From NCBI GenBank assembly GCA_947002045.1, contig CAMQJB010000016.1:1-44129 (forward strand): 44,129 bases of DNA, given 5' to 3'. Below, piece after piece: positions 25,079-33,059 of this stretch (position 1 is its first letter; the number at the start of each line of letters is the position of its first letter). The position numbers were made by a program, and so were the translations under genes. This DNA is from an uncultured Collinsella sp. (GTDB lineage: Bacteria; Actinomycetota; Coriobacteriia; Coriobacteriales; Coriobacteriaceae). The notes beneath the pieces are model-generated. The model saw nothing but the letters and a program-made list of their open reading frames with translations. It ran no database searches and was not told where the DNA came from.

Positions 25079-26749
25079 ATGCCTGGTGTTACCCCTGCAG
25101 AAGTTCTGTCCAACTTTGGCATTACGCTGGTCGAAGACCCCGCCGAGAACCAGCCCCGTCTGCTGGTCGATCTACCCGCCGCGGAGCTCGTCGAGCACGC
25201 TATCCGCCGCGAAGAAGGTCGCATGGCATCCAACGGCGCGCTGGTGATCGAGACGGGGGAGCGCACCGGCCGTTCCCCCAATGACCGCTTTATCGTCGAC
25301 ACCCCCGATGTTCACGACAAGATCGCCTGGGGCGCCGTCAACCGCCCGCTTTCGATCGAGAGCTACGAGACCATCAAGGCCGGTATTGTCGACTACCTCA
25401 ACGAGCGCGACGTGTTCGTCACCCGCGGCATGGCCGGCACCGACCGCAACCATACGCGTCGCCTGCTCGTCGCCTGCGAGCGTGCCAGCCAGGCGCTGTT
25501 CATTAAGCAAATGCTCGCCCGTCCGCTCGCCCGCGAAATCGCGCGCACCGGCGAGCCGGACTTCTGCGTGCTCGCCGCGCCGGGCTACCAGTGCGATCCC
25601 GCCATTAAGGGCCTCAACTCCAGCGCCGCCGTGGTCATTAACTTCCAGGAGCGCGTGATTCTGGTTGCCGGCACCGGTTACTCCGGCGAAATCAAAAAGT
25701 CCATCTTCAGCGTCATGAATTACCTACTGCCCGTCGAGGACGACGTGCTACCCATGCACTGCTCGGCCAGCATGGATCCCGTCACGCACGAGACGGCCGT
25801 GTTCTTTGGCCTTTCCGGCACGGGCAAGACCACGCTTTCGGCCAACCCCACGCGCCTGCTGATCGGCGACGACGAGCACGGCTGGTCCGACATGGGCATC
25901 TTCAACATCGAGGGAGGCTGCTATGCCAAGTGCGAGGGCCTGGACGCGTTCCATGAGCCCGAGATCTTCAACGCCGTCCGCTTTGGCGCCATCTGCGAAA
26001 ACGTGGTGCTCGATGAGAATCGCAAGCCTAACTATGATGATGTCTCGATCACGCACAACACGCGCGTGGCCTATCCCGTCGAGCATATCCCCAACGCGTG
26101 GACCAAGGGTATGGGCACCACCCCGAGCGTCGTGCTGTTTTTGACCTGCGATGCCTTTGGCGTGCTGCCGCCTATCTCGCGCCTGACGGCCGATGCCGCC
26201 ATGTATCACTTTGTGACGGGCTTCACCGCCAAGATCCCCGGCACCGAGGTCGGCGTCACCGAGCCCACGCCCACGTTCTCCTCGCTGTTTGGCGAGCCGT
26301 TTATGCCGCTCGATCCCATGGTCTATGCCAAGATGCTCGGCGAGCGTATCGCCGACGGACGCACCCGCGTCTATCTGGTCAACACCGGCTGGATTGGTGG
26401 CGGTTATGGCGTGGGCCATCGAATCGAGCTTGCATACACGCGCGCCCTGGTGGCCCGCGCCCTCGACGGTACCATCGAGGACAGCGAGTTCGTGCACGAC
26501 GATATCTTTAACGTCGACATTCCCACCACGTGCCACGGTGTGCCCGACGGCATCCTGGTGCCGCGCCAGTACTGGCAGAGCACCGCGCGCTACGACGAGG
26601 CTGCGCACAACCTGGCGGTGATGTTTGAGGAGAACTTCGAGAAGAAGTACTCGCACCTGCCCGAGTCCGTCAAAGCCGCCGGCCCGCACGCCCAGGTGTC
26701 CGCCGAGGCCCGTCATCGCGGCCGCGGGTTGCTGGGACTCCGCCGCTAG
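25079..26749 (+). CDS. pckA: Phosphoenolpyruvate carboxykinase (ATP)
   Basis: A 556-residue ATP-dependent PEP carboxykinase, interconverting oxaloacetate + ATP and phosphoenolpyruvate + CO2 + ADP. In a fermenter it can run toward oxaloacetate to form succinate. Motifs: ETGERTGRSPNDRFIV (58-73), the kinase-1a P-loop GLSGTGKTTLS (244-254), and kinase-2 LIGDDEHGW (261-269). The length fits the ATP class. The start is the ATG at 25079 because AAAGGAGG ends 4 bases upstream; an upstream GTG/ATG extension would cross the promoter region. It is followed by a palindromic repeat that looks like its terminator. Confidence 0.95.
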   Translation: MPGVTPAEVLSNFGITLVEDPAENQPRLLVDLPAAELVEHAIRREEGRMASNGALVIETGERTGRSPNDRFIVDTPDVHDKIAWGAVNRPLSIESYETIKAGIVDYLNERDVFVTRGMAGTDRNHTRRLLVACERASQALFIKQMLARPLAREIARTGEPDFCVLAAPGYQCDPAIKGLNSSAAVVINFQERVILVAGTGYSGEIKKSIFSVMNYLLPVEDDVLPMHCSASMDPVTHETAVFFGLSGTGKTTLSANPTRLLIGDDEHGWSDMGIFNIEGGCYAKCEGLDAFHEPEIFNAVRFGAICENVVLDENRKPNYDDVSITHNTRVAYPVEHIPNAWTKGMGTTPSVVLFLTCDAFGVLPPISRLTADAAMYHFVTGFTAKIPGTEVGVTEPTPTFSSLFGEPFMPLDPMVYAKMLGERIADGRTRVYLVNTGWIGGGYGVGHRIELAYTRALVARALDGTIEDSEFVHDDIFNVDIPTTCHGVPDGILVPRQYWQSTARYDEAAHNLAVMFEENFEKKYSHLPESVKAAGPHAQVSAEARHRGRGLLGLRR

Positions 26750-26764
26750 CGCCGCCTTAGACCC

Positions 26765-26805
26765 AAAACCACCACGAAGGGGACAGGCACCTTTGTGGTG
26801 GTTTT
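26765..26805. repeat. AACCACCAC...GTGGTGGTT hairpin repeat, copy 1
   Basis: AAAACCACCAC and GTGGTGGTTTT arms flank an asymmetric centre reading GAAGGGGACAGGCACCTTT. Four more copies occur in the window (27725, 29768, 40573, 41293), all with the centre in the opposite orientation. The A and T tracts at the ends make it a plausible bidirectional terminator for pckA. Confidence 0.85.
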
Positions 26806-26832
26806 GCTCGCGCGGATGACTCAGGTTACAAT
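26804..26832 (+). promoter_or_regulatory. Promoter of the B3/B4-domain gene and its leader
   Basis: TTGCTC (26804-26809) and TACAAT (26827-26832) are separated by 17 bases. The -35 overlaps the last bases of hairpin repeat copy 1, so the repeat insertion helps form this promoter. Confidence 0.5.
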
Positions 26833-26838
26833 ACGCCT

Positions 26839-26935
26839 GACATATCGCCCCCTTCTCCGGATGGGGGCAGCGTAAGCGCTCTTGTGGCGGCACCGTAGGA
26901 CTTTGAAGGTGGCCGTCGTAAGGGCGCTTTTTGTT
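26839..26935 (+). ncRNA. Structured leader RNA ending in a terminator-like hairpin
   Basis: From the predicted transcription start this leader contains GCCCCC/GGGGGC (first hairpin), AGCG/CGCT (second), then a long stem closed by GCGCTC and GGGCGC, with GGCGGCACC pairing with GGTGGCCGTC, and directly followed by TTTTT. The alternative AGCG-TAA-GCGCT hairpin would use bases of the terminator stem, so it could be an antiterminator. It ends 41 bases before the downstream ATG. I could not match it to a riboswitch class; the full T-box signature is absent. Confidence 0.4.
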
Positions 26936-26976
26936 TGGGTGCCCTCGCTCGGGCGCGAATCGTGAAGGGAGCATGT

Positions 26977-27696
26977 ATGAAGAGCTTTATTGCCGAGGAT
27001 TCATTTTGGGAGCTGTTTCCTCAGGCGGCGGTCGGTGTTGTGGTCGTGGAGGGTATGAAGCCCGCGGCCCAGATACCTCAAGAGGATGTGGACGCGATAG
27101 CGGCGCTGCTCGACCGTGCCAATATCGATGCGGAGCGTCATCTGACCAGCGATACAATCAGCGAGAACGCACCGGTCAAGGCATGGCGCGAGGCCTATCG
27201 TCTGTTCAAGACCAAAAAGGGCGCGCGCTGTTCAATCGAGAACCTGCTCAAGCGCGTGCTCAAGGGCAAGCCGGTGGGCCACATTACGCCCGCGGTGGAT
27301 ATCTATAACACGGTGTCGCTGTCCTATGCACTGCCCGTGGGAGGCGAGGATCTGCATGCGATTGAGGGGGACCTTCGCCTGAAGGTGACCGACGGCGGGG
27401 ATGCGTTCCTGCCGCTTGGCGAGGAAGCGGACGACCCGACGCTGCCCGGCGAGCTCGCCTACATTGACGATGCGGGCGCCGTGTGCCGCTGCTGGAACTG
27501 GCGCGACGGCGTTCGAACGGCTCTATCCGACGATTCGGCCGACGCATTCCTGGCGATTGAGTGCGTAGAGCCCGAGCGAATGGGGGACTGCCAGGCCGCC
27601 ATCGACCGTCTTGCCGATCTGCTCGAGCGCTATCTGGGAGCGACGGTTGTCGTTAAGACGCTTGTGACCCGCGACAATCCCCGCGTGGAGCTGTAG
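26977..27696 (+). CDS. B3/B4 tRNA-binding domain protein
   Basis: A 239-residue protein resembling the free-standing B3/B4 domain proteins, related to the editing module of phenylalanyl-tRNA synthetase beta chain. Recognisable parts are AWREAYRLFKTKKGARCSIE, LLKRVLKGKPVGHITPAVDI, YNTVSLSYALPVGGEDL, then GELAYIDDAGAVCRCWNWRD. Such proteins are thought to hydrolyse mischarged aminoacyl-tRNA or amino-acid conjugates; the substrate here is unknown. The start at 26977 follows GAAGGGAG by 6 bases. A structured leader with terminator-like hairpin precedes it, suggesting control by attenuation. Repeat copy 2 follows it. Confidence 0.8.
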   Translation: MKSFIAEDSFWELFPQAAVGVVVVEGMKPAAQIPQEDVDAIAALLDRANIDAERHLTSDTISENAPVKAWREAYRLFKTKKGARCSIENLLKRVLKGKPVGHITPAVDIYNTVSLSYALPVGGEDLHAIEGDLRLKVTDGGDAFLPLGEEADDPTLPGELAYIDDAGAVCRCWNWRDGVRTALSDDSADAFLAIECVEPERMGDCQAAIDRLADLLERYLGATVVVKTLVTRDNPRVEL

Positions 27697-27724
27697 CAAC
27701 TTCTGCAAATCATACTCGCCGGTC

Positions 27725-27765
27725 AAAACCACCACAAAGGTGCCTGTCCCCTTTGTGGTGGTTTT
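27725..27765. repeat. AACCACCAC...GTGGTGGTT hairpin repeat, copy 2
   Basis: Same arms as copy 1 with centre AAAGGTGCCTGTCCCCTTT, i.e. the centre is inverted relative to copy 1. It lies 29 bases after the B3/B4 gene and ends in TTTTT, fitting a terminator. Confidence 0.85.
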
Positions 27766-27869
27766 TATGTTGATGAGTTAACAAATAGGGCGTGCGGGGC
27801 TTGCGGTCGCTGGGTACGGCTAAGATGTTTACCCGTTAGCATTATGCAAGCGAAAGGCGGTCGTCTCCC

Positions 27870-28319
27870 ATGCAACAGAGCGACGAGACACGTTTCGAGG
27901 ACTTTGTCGGACTGATCAGCGGACTCTACAAGGAGATCCAGCGCATTAAGACATCTGAGGGCGCAAGGCTGGGCCTTAAGGGCTCCGACATCATGTGCCT
28001 GTACTATCTTGAGCGCAGCAAGGACGGCCTGACTGGTGCCGACCTCGCCCGCATGGCTGGCGTGACCCGCGCTGCCGTCTCGCGCACGCTGGCGCATCTG
28101 GAGGAGGGCGGCTACGTCGAAGTCGACGATTCGGGCGATGCCGCCGTTAAGTATCGCGCCCCGGTTCGCCTGACCACGTTGGGCGGCGAGAGCATGAACG
28201 AGGCCGATTGTATTATTCGTGAAGTGCTCGACACCACCGGCAAGGCCATGGGCGTGGAGCAGCGTGAGCAGATGTATGCGTCGCTGCGTACGATTCTCAA
28301 CACCTTGCGCGAGCTGTAG
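27870..28319 (+). CDS. MarR-family transcriptional regulator
   Basis: A 149-residue winged helix-turn-helix protein. After an N-terminal helix, the DNA-binding core reads GSDIMCLYYLERSKDGLTGA, DLARMAGVTRAAVSRTLAHL, EEGGYVEVDDSGDAAVKYRA and PVRLTTLGGESMNE: helix, recognition helix and wing in MarR order. It lacks the full dimerisation length of long MarR proteins but fits the family. The DegV-family gene starts 119 bases downstream on the same strand and could be a target or co-transcribed. The ligand is unknown. The ribosome site (GAAAGG) is weak and distant. Confidence 0.82.
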   Translation: MQQSDETRFEDFVGLISGLYKEIQRIKTSEGARLGLKGSDIMCLYYLERSKDGLTGADLARMAGVTRAAVSRTLAHLEEGGYVEVDDSGDAAVKYRAPVRLTTLGGESMNEADCIIREVLDTTGKAMGVEQREQMYASLRTILNTLREL

Positions 28320-28438
28320 GGCCGCCTGGGCATTTGCTTCCCATTAACAACTGCATCGTCCCGTTTAAGCGCGTATACCGTGCCGGGGCATTGCTGTCAA
28401 AATTCCCTGCGCGAGGTCCGCGCAAGAAAGGATTCGCT

Positions 28439-29293
28439 ATGTCCGTCCGCATTATTACCGATTCCGCAAGCGATATGTCGCCGGCCGAGCATCCGGCACT
28501 GGCCGTTTTGCCGCTGTCCGTCACCTTTGGAACCGATGTGTTCATGGATGGCATCGACATCGATCACCAGCGCTTTTACGAGATGCTCGTGGAGCGCGAT
28601 GAGCTGCCCAAGACCGGTCAGGTCAACCCGTACGCGTTTTCGCAGGCTATCGCCGAGGTTCGCGAAGCCGGCGATGAGGCTGTGATTATTACCGTGGGCG
28701 CTAAGCTCTCGGGCACCAATCAGAGCGCCCGTACCGCGCTAGCCGAGGCGCCGGGCGGCGATGTGTACGTGGTTGATAGCAACAACGTCACCCTGGGTGA
28801 ACGCATCCTGGTTGAGTATGCGCTGCGCTTGGTGGACGAGGGCCGTAGCGCGGCCCAGATCGCGGCGGCGGTCGAGGCCGTGCGCGACCGCGTGGTGGTT
28901 ATCGGCCTGCTCGAGACGCTGGAGTACCTGGTGCGCGGCGGTCGCCTGTCTGCTGCTGCCGGCGCCGTGGGTACGCTGCTCAACGTAAAGCCTGTGGTAG
29001 CTGTCGAGGACGGCCTGATCGTGCAGCTGGGCAAGGCACGCGGTTCCAAGAACGGCCGCAACCTGCTGAACCAAAAGGTCGAAAAGGCGGGCGGTATCGA
29101 CTTTTCCATGCCGCTGGCGCTCGGCTATACGGGCCTTTCGGATGCGGTGCTCAAGAAGTATATCGAGGACAGCGCGGCACTGTGGGCTGGCCACACCGAG
29201 GGCGAGCTGCCCGTTCACACCATCGGTGCCACCATCGGTACCCACGTAGGCCCCGGTGCCGTAGCCGTAGCCTTCTTCCAGCCCGCCAACTAA
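28439..29293 (+). CDS. DegV-family fatty-acid-binding protein
   Basis: A 284-residue DegV protein. Family features: N-terminal RIITDSASDMSP, LPLSVTFGTDVFMDGIDI, the PKTGQVNP segment in the position of the usual T(S)QP motif, LSGTNQSARTA, VVDSNNVTLGERILV, LETLEYLVRGGRLS and the C-terminal IGATIGTHVGPGAVAVAF. DegV/FakB proteins bind a fatty acid between two domains and, in Firmicutes, present it to the kinase FakA for phosphorylation. No fakA is in the window. The start at 28439 follows AAAGGA by 7 bases; an upstream start at 28334 would add a non-homologous tail. Confidence 0.9.
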   Translation: MSVRIITDSASDMSPAEHPALAVLPLSVTFGTDVFMDGIDIDHQRFYEMLVERDELPKTGQVNPYAFSQAIAEVREAGDEAVIITVGAKLSGTNQSARTALAEAPGGDVYVVDSNNVTLGERILVEYALRLVDEGRSAAQIAAAVEAVRDRVVVIGLLETLEYLVRGGRLSAAAGAVGTLLNVKPVVAVEDGLIVQLGKARGSKNGRNLLNQKVEKAGGIDFSMPLALGYTGLSDAVLKKYIEDSAALWAGHTEGELPVHTIGATIGTHVGPGAVAVAFFQPAN

Positions 29294-29306
29294 CCAACCT
29301 GCCAAC

Positions 29307-29396
29307 AAATGATCCCTTGGGGACGGAGGAAAACGGATCATCGACCGCACGGAGGCCGCGAATGATCCGTTTTCCTCCTTCCCCAAGGGATCATTT
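29307..29396. repeat. 90-bp hairpin with 35-base arms, GGGGACGG core
   Basis: The left arm 29307-29341 (AAATGATCCCTTGGGGACGG, then AGGAAAACGGATCAT) and the right arm 29362-29396 are complementary except for one base, around a 20-base loop. The outer and inner ends of each arm are themselves related (ATGATCC / GGATCAT). A shorter related element is at 36328-36366. It lies just after degV and before the MGMT-like gene. Confidence 0.85.
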
Positions 29397-29430
29397 CTTT
29401 ATGCTGTTAATGCGGAGAAGGGAGCGAGCG

Positions 29431-29751
29431 ATGGCGTCTGAGGGCTTTTTTGAGCAGGTGTATGAGGTGGTCGAGCAGATCCCCGAGGGGATGGTCGCCA
29501 CGTACGGTCAGGTGGCGCTGCTCGCCGGTCGCGCGCGAAGTGCACGCTATGTGGGGTATGCGCTGCATAGCAACCCACGCCCTGGTCAAATTCCCTGTCA
29601 TCGCGTGGTGTTTGCCGACGGCCGTATCTGTGAGGGCTTTGCCTTTGGCGGCCCCGATGCTCAGCGCGAGCTCTTAATGGGGGAGGGCGTGGCGTTTACC
29701 GATTCCATGCACGTCGACTTGGCCGCCTGTCGCTGGCCAGCTGGACTCTAA
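29431..29751 (+). CDS. Short MGMT-family DNA repair protein (alkyltransferase domain only)
   Basis: A 106-residue protein covering only the C-terminal DNA-binding/active-site domain of O6-alkylguanine-DNA alkyltransferases. It has VYEVVEQIPEGMVATYGQVA (winged helix), ARYVGYALHSNP, and the active-site PCHRVV with the acceptor Cys56 present. Alkyltransferase-like (ATL) proteins have the same short size but replace this Cys with Trp, so it may still transfer alkyl groups. The N-terminal RNase-H-like domain of Ogt/Ada is absent. The start at 29431 follows AAGGGAG by 7-8 bases; an in-frame ATG at 29401 lies in the run-out of the preceding hairpin. Confidence 0.85.
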   Translation: MASEGFFEQVYEVVEQIPEGMVATYGQVALLAGRARSARYVGYALHSNPRPGQIPCHRVVFADGRICEGFAFGGPDAQRELLMGEGVAFTDSMHVDLAACRWPAGL

Positions 29752-29767
29752 CAGTTCTGCCGTGGCC

Positions 29768-29808
29768 AAAACCACCACGAAGGTGCCTGTCCCCTTTGTG
29801 GTGGTTTT
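29768..29808. repeat. AACCACCAC...GTGGTGGTT hairpin repeat, copy 3
   Basis: AAAACCACCAC, centre GAAGGTGCCTGTCCCCTTT, GTGGTGGTTTT, 16 bases after the MGMT-like gene. It is terminator-like. Confidence 0.85.
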
Positions 29809-29888
29809 CCGTTGTAGGTTTACCGGGGCTAACTTATGGAGAAGGTGTGGCGGCGCATATTGACGCAAGAAAGTAAACCACGGTGAAC

Positions 29889-30040
29889 TATATTGTATTC
29901 AGCAACGGAGCAGGCATTAGGCGATGAAAAAGCCTGCCCTGTTGAGTTTGATTCGCATTCCTCCCCTCTGTGCGATTCAACGGTGTACTTCGGGAACGGG
30001 CCCGCTGGCAACTGACTGCCGGCGGGCCCGTTCCTGTTTA
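29889..30040 (+). ncRNA. Candidate small RNA with intrinsic terminator
   Basis: In the 393-base gap between the MGMT-like gene and trpS, after a -10-like TATATT at 29889 (TTGACG occurs upstream but 23 bases away), three successive hairpins can form: GCAGGC/GCCTGC, TTGATTCGCA/TGCGATTCAA (one mismatch), and a strong 42-base hairpin GGAACGGGCCCGC/GCGGGCCCGTTCC at 29993-30034 followed by TGTTTA. The next gene is on the other strand, so this is not a leader. A short frame from ATG 29924 (MKKPALLSLIRIPPLC...) overlaps it; I do not believe it is a gene. Confidence 0.35.
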
Positions 30041-30081
30041 TCGGGGGAGTGCGGTGGCCGGAGCCGAACCGGTCGGGCAAC

Positions 30082-30109
30082 AAAAAAGGCGGACGCCGTA
30101 GCGTCCGCC
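30082..30109 (-). terminator. Rho-independent terminator of trpS
   Basis: On the minus strand a GGCGGACGC/GCGTCCGCC stem with a 4-base loop is followed by six T, 36 bases after the trpS stop. This is a textbook intrinsic terminator. Confidence 0.9.
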
Positions 30110-30144
30110 CTATAGCAATCGAAAGCTCAAGCCAGCAGATCGGT

Positions 30145-31194
30145 CTAGTACACCATGCCCATGGCGTCCCGAACCTCGGCCAGGGTCTGCTCGGCGATCT
30201 CGTTGGCGCGACGGTTGCCCTCGTGCAACACGTCCTTCACATAGTCCAGATCGTTCTCGTAGCGCTGGCGACGCTCGCGGATCGGCGCGAAGTACTCGTT
30301 GACGGCCTCGGTCACGTACTTCTTGAGCTGGCCGGAGCCGCCCATGCCAATCTCCTCGGCAATCTCGACCTCGGAACGGCCGGTGCAGATGGCGGCCGTC
30401 GAAAGCAGGCCGGACACGCCGGGACGGTTCTCGGGATCGAACGTGATCATGCGCTCGGAATCGGTCTGGCTCTTCTTGATGCGCTTGGCCGTCTCCTCGG
30501 CGGTCATCGAGATGTTGATGGCGTTGCCGTAGCTCTTGCTCATCTTGCGACCGTCCAGGCCGGGCAGCAGCGGGGTCTCGGACAGCAGCGCGTCGACCTC
30601 GGGGAACACCTTGCCGTAGCGGTTGTTAAAGCGGCGGGCGATGGTGCGGGTGAGCTCGATGTGCGGCAGCTGGTCGCGGCCGACGGGCACCACATTGCCC
30701 TTGCAGAACAGGATGTCGCAGGCCTGGTGCACCGGGTAGGTGAGCAAAAGGCCGGTGAGCTCGTGGCCCGAGGCCTCCATCTCGGCCTTAACCGTGGGGT
30801 TGCGCGCCAGCTCGGCCTCGGACACCAGCGACAGGAACGGCAGCATGAGCTGGTTTGCGGCGGGCACGGCGGAGTGCGCGTAGATCATGGTCTTGTCGGG
30901 GTCGATACCGCAGGCAAGGTAGTCCATGACCATGTTGTACACGTTGTCCTGGATATGCTCGGTGGTGTCGCGGTCGGTGATGACCTGGTAGTCGGCGATG
31001 AGCACGTTGGTCTTGGCGCCCATGTTCTGCAGTTCAACACGGCCCTTGAGGGTGCCGAAGTAATGACCCAGGTGCAGGCGCCCGGTGGGGCGGTCACCGG
31101 TAAGCATGGTGAACTTCTCGGGTGTCTTGGCCAGGCCCTCGCGAATGGCGTTGCTCTTTTGCAGCGCGACTTCGTAGCTGTTCTCGTTTGGCAT
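30145..31194 (-). CDS. trpS: Tryptophanyl-tRNA synthetase
   Basis: A 349-residue class I aminoacyl-tRNA synthetase charging tRNA-Trp. It has the HIGH-type motif in GRLHLGHYFGTLK (His41-His44), the KMSKS loop KMSKSYGNA (217-225), and VYNMVMDYLACGIDP between them, all typical of TrpRS; the length is normal. The start at 31194 follows AGGAG by 6 bases; reading further upstream gives an unrelated Arg/Pro-rich extension. It is monocistronic, ending in a strong terminator. No T-box leader is visible upstream. Confidence 0.95.
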   Translation of the reverse strand: MPNENSYEVALQKSNAIREGLAKTPEKFTMLTGDRPTGRLHLGHYFGTLKGRVELQNMGAKTNVLIADYQVITDRDTTEHIQDNVYNMVMDYLACGIDPDKTMIYAHSAVPAANQLMLPFLSLVSEAELARNPTVKAEMEASGHELTGLLLTYPVHQACDILFCKGNVVPVGRDQLPHIELTRTIARRFNNRYGKVFPEVDALLSETPLLPGLDGRKMSKSYGNAINISMTAEETAKRIKKSQTDSERMITFDPENRPGVSGLLSTAAICTGRSEVEIAEEIGMGGSGQLKKYVTEAVNEYFAPIRERRQRYENDLDYVKDVLHEGNRRANEIAEQTLAEVRDAMGMVY

Positions 31195-31332
31195 GATTGC
31201 TCCTAACGTATATTCATGGGTCAAGATGATAACGCGTTTATTGGAGGGGCGGGAGGGGAGGCGGCTTGCGCGCTGGGTGCGGCCCGGCCGCGCTTGGTCA
31301 GCGGCGCCTGGGCGCATCCTCGGCAGCTTATC

Positions 31333-32532
31333 CTAGAGCTTGTGGTGGCGCTCTTCTTTACGTTCCTCGGCTGCTTGCTCCTCCTGCTTAAAAGCGGGGT
31401 CGTCGGGGGTTACCAGCTCGTCCTCGTGCGTGCGCTTGTTGTAATGGTGACGTAGCACGGGCTCAAACAGGTGCAGGTGCTTGGCGAAGGCCGCCGAGCC
31501 AATGGCGAGCACGGTAAAGATGAGCACGCGCATGGGGACCTCGACCTGATTGATGGCCGCGGCGCCGGCCGAAAGCATGATGCACCAGGCATAGATGAGC
31601 AGTACGGCCTGCTTTTGGTTGTAGCCCTCTTGAATGAGGCGGTGGTGGATGTGGCCCTTGTCGGCCTGCCCAATGCTAATGTGAGCGCGCTTGCGGCGCA
31701 CGATGGCGCTAAACGTATCGATGATGGGCACGCCGGCCACGATGAGCGGGATGATGAGCGAGGTGAGCGCGGCGGTGCGGCTCACGTTGAGCAGCGAGAT
31801 GGAGCCCAGCGCAAAGCCCAGAAGCAGCGATCCCGAGTCGCCCAAGAAGATGCTCGCGGGGTTGAAGTTATAGCGCAAGAAGGCGAGGCACGAGCCAAAG
31901 AGCGCGATGGAGAGCGCGGCGGCGTCGATGCGGCCCGAGAGCACCGCGACCGAAAACATGGTGAACGACGCGATACCGCAGATACCCGTGGCCAGACCGT
32001 CGAGGCCGTCGATAAGGTTGATGATGTTGGTGAACGCCACCAGGTAGACCACAGTGATGGGGTAGGCGAGCCAGCCGAGCATGATCTCGCCAGGAGCAAA
32101 CGGGTTGACGATGACGCCGATGCGCAGGCCGCCCACGCAGGCGATGAGCGCGGCGAGGACCTGGCCAGCGAGCTTTTGCTTGGGCTTGAGCTGGAAGACG
32201 TCGTCGATCGCGCCGGTCGCAAAGATGACGGTAAAAGAAAGCGCAAGTATGGGGTAGCTGATGTGCAGACGGGGGTGGGGCACCAAAGCGGGCGGCCAGC
32301 CCAGGTACCAGGTGCCTAGGATCTGCACGATGCAGGCGACGACGAGGCCCAAAAAGACTGCCGTGCCACCCATGCGCGGGATGGGTTTAGTGTTGATGCG
32401 GCGCTTGGAAGGATAGTCGACGGCGTCGAGCTTGATTGCCAGGCGCTTGACCAGGGGCACCGCAAGGAAGGTCGCGATAAAAGCCGCGGCCGCCACGCAA
32501 AGGTACGGTATGAAGCTCGTGGAGGAAGCCAT
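31333..32532 (-). CDS. WecA/TagO-like undecaprenyl-phosphate sugar-1-phosphate transferase
   Basis: A 399-residue membrane enzyme of the MraY/WecA/TagO family that loads a UDP-N-acetylhexosamine 1-phosphate onto undecaprenyl phosphate, starting teichoic acid or other cell-surface glycan synthesis. About ten to eleven membrane segments and the family loops are present: AIDDVFQLKPKQKLAGQ (Asp110-Asp111, metal), NLIDGLDGLATG (172-183), IFLGDSGSLLLGF (228-240), and HIHHRL (294-299), the WecA-type loop that binds the UDP-sugar. The tail is Glu/Lys/His-rich. I start at ATG 32532, where the first membrane helix begins; a GTG at 32580 would add 16 residues, and neither has a clear ribosome site. Confidence 0.88.
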   Translation of the reverse strand: MASSTSFIPYLCVAAAAFIATFLAVPLVKRLAIKLDAVDYPSKRRINTKPIPRMGGTAVFLGLVVACIVQILGTWYLGWPPALVPHPRLHISYPILALSFTVIFATGAIDDVFQLKPKQKLAGQVLAALIACVGGLRIGVIVNPFAPGEIMLGWLAYPITVVYLVAFTNIINLIDGLDGLATGICGIASFTMFSVAVLSGRIDAAALSIALFGSCLAFLRYNFNPASIFLGDSGSLLLGFALGSISLLNVSRTAALTSLIIPLIVAGVPIIDTFSAIVRRKRAHISIGQADKGHIHHRLIQEGYNQKQAVLLIYAWCIMLSAGAAAINQVEVPMRVLIFTVLAIGSAAFAKHLHLFEPVLRHHYNKRTHEDELVTPDDPAFKQEEQAAEERKEERHHKL

Positions 32533-32764
32533 GAATCGATAAACCGCCAAGCGTCGAAGGAAAAGGTCAAAGGATGCCACGCCACAAAGGGTATAGCTGA
32601 CCCATGATACTCGACTAAGGAGGGTGCGAGGAATTGCACGGGGCGATAATCACGTGCTTACCAGATATTCGAGTGATGGTGGGGTTCTGCCTGGTGCCTT
32701 TTGGGGATCTGGGCGAGATTTGCAATGGCGAGTTTCGGCAAAAGAAAACCACCCCCCACGTTAC

Positions 32765-32936
32765 GAAAATGAACCCACCTAAAACAGGTGGGTGCCCTCA
32801 TCGACTGTTCCAGCGTCCTTAACAACGAAGGATACCTGTACTAGGTACGACTGTGTGGGCTCCCTAAATAAACGCGACGGTTCACCCAGTTGCTCCGCGG
32901 GGGGCGGAATACCTACATCATAAAGCGGCACTTTGT
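32765..32936 (-). ncRNA. ssrS: Probable 6S RNA with downstream terminator
   Basis: On the minus strand this gene-free region forms a long hairpin of ~170 bases: ends close through AAGTGCC and GGGCAC, a bubble contains TTTATTTAGGGAGCCCACAC, and an apical TACCT-AGTAC-AGGTA hairpin lies near 32840. It is directly followed by ACCCACCTGTTTTAGGTGGG (stem 8, loop 5) and TTCATTTT, the type of terminator I recall after 6S RNA in Gram-positive bacteria. 6S RNA mimics an open promoter and sequesters RNA polymerase. Its promoter is unclear. Elsewhere in 32581-33059 I see only TTGACA at 32948 on the plus strand, a possible -35 for the next gene. Confidence 0.5.
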
Positions 32937-33059
32937 GGATTCCAGTCTTGACATTACAAAAATCGTGTCGGACGATTACGGCACCTTGGGCTTGAGCCGT
33001 CCGTGCGGTTGGTCCTTTTGCGCTTGAGCTGCTGAATCGTTGTTTTGGAGCATGTTTTT

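Noticed and set aside
26839..26935. T-box riboswitch before the B3/B4 gene
   Set aside because: GGTGGCCG resembles part of the T-box sequence AGGGTGGNACCGCG, but the ACCGCG part and an upstream specifier stem are not visible.
29924..30115. 63-codon frame (MKKPALLSLIRI...) as a leader peptide
   Set aside because: It overlaps strong hairpins, has no ribosome site, and no gene follows on that strand.
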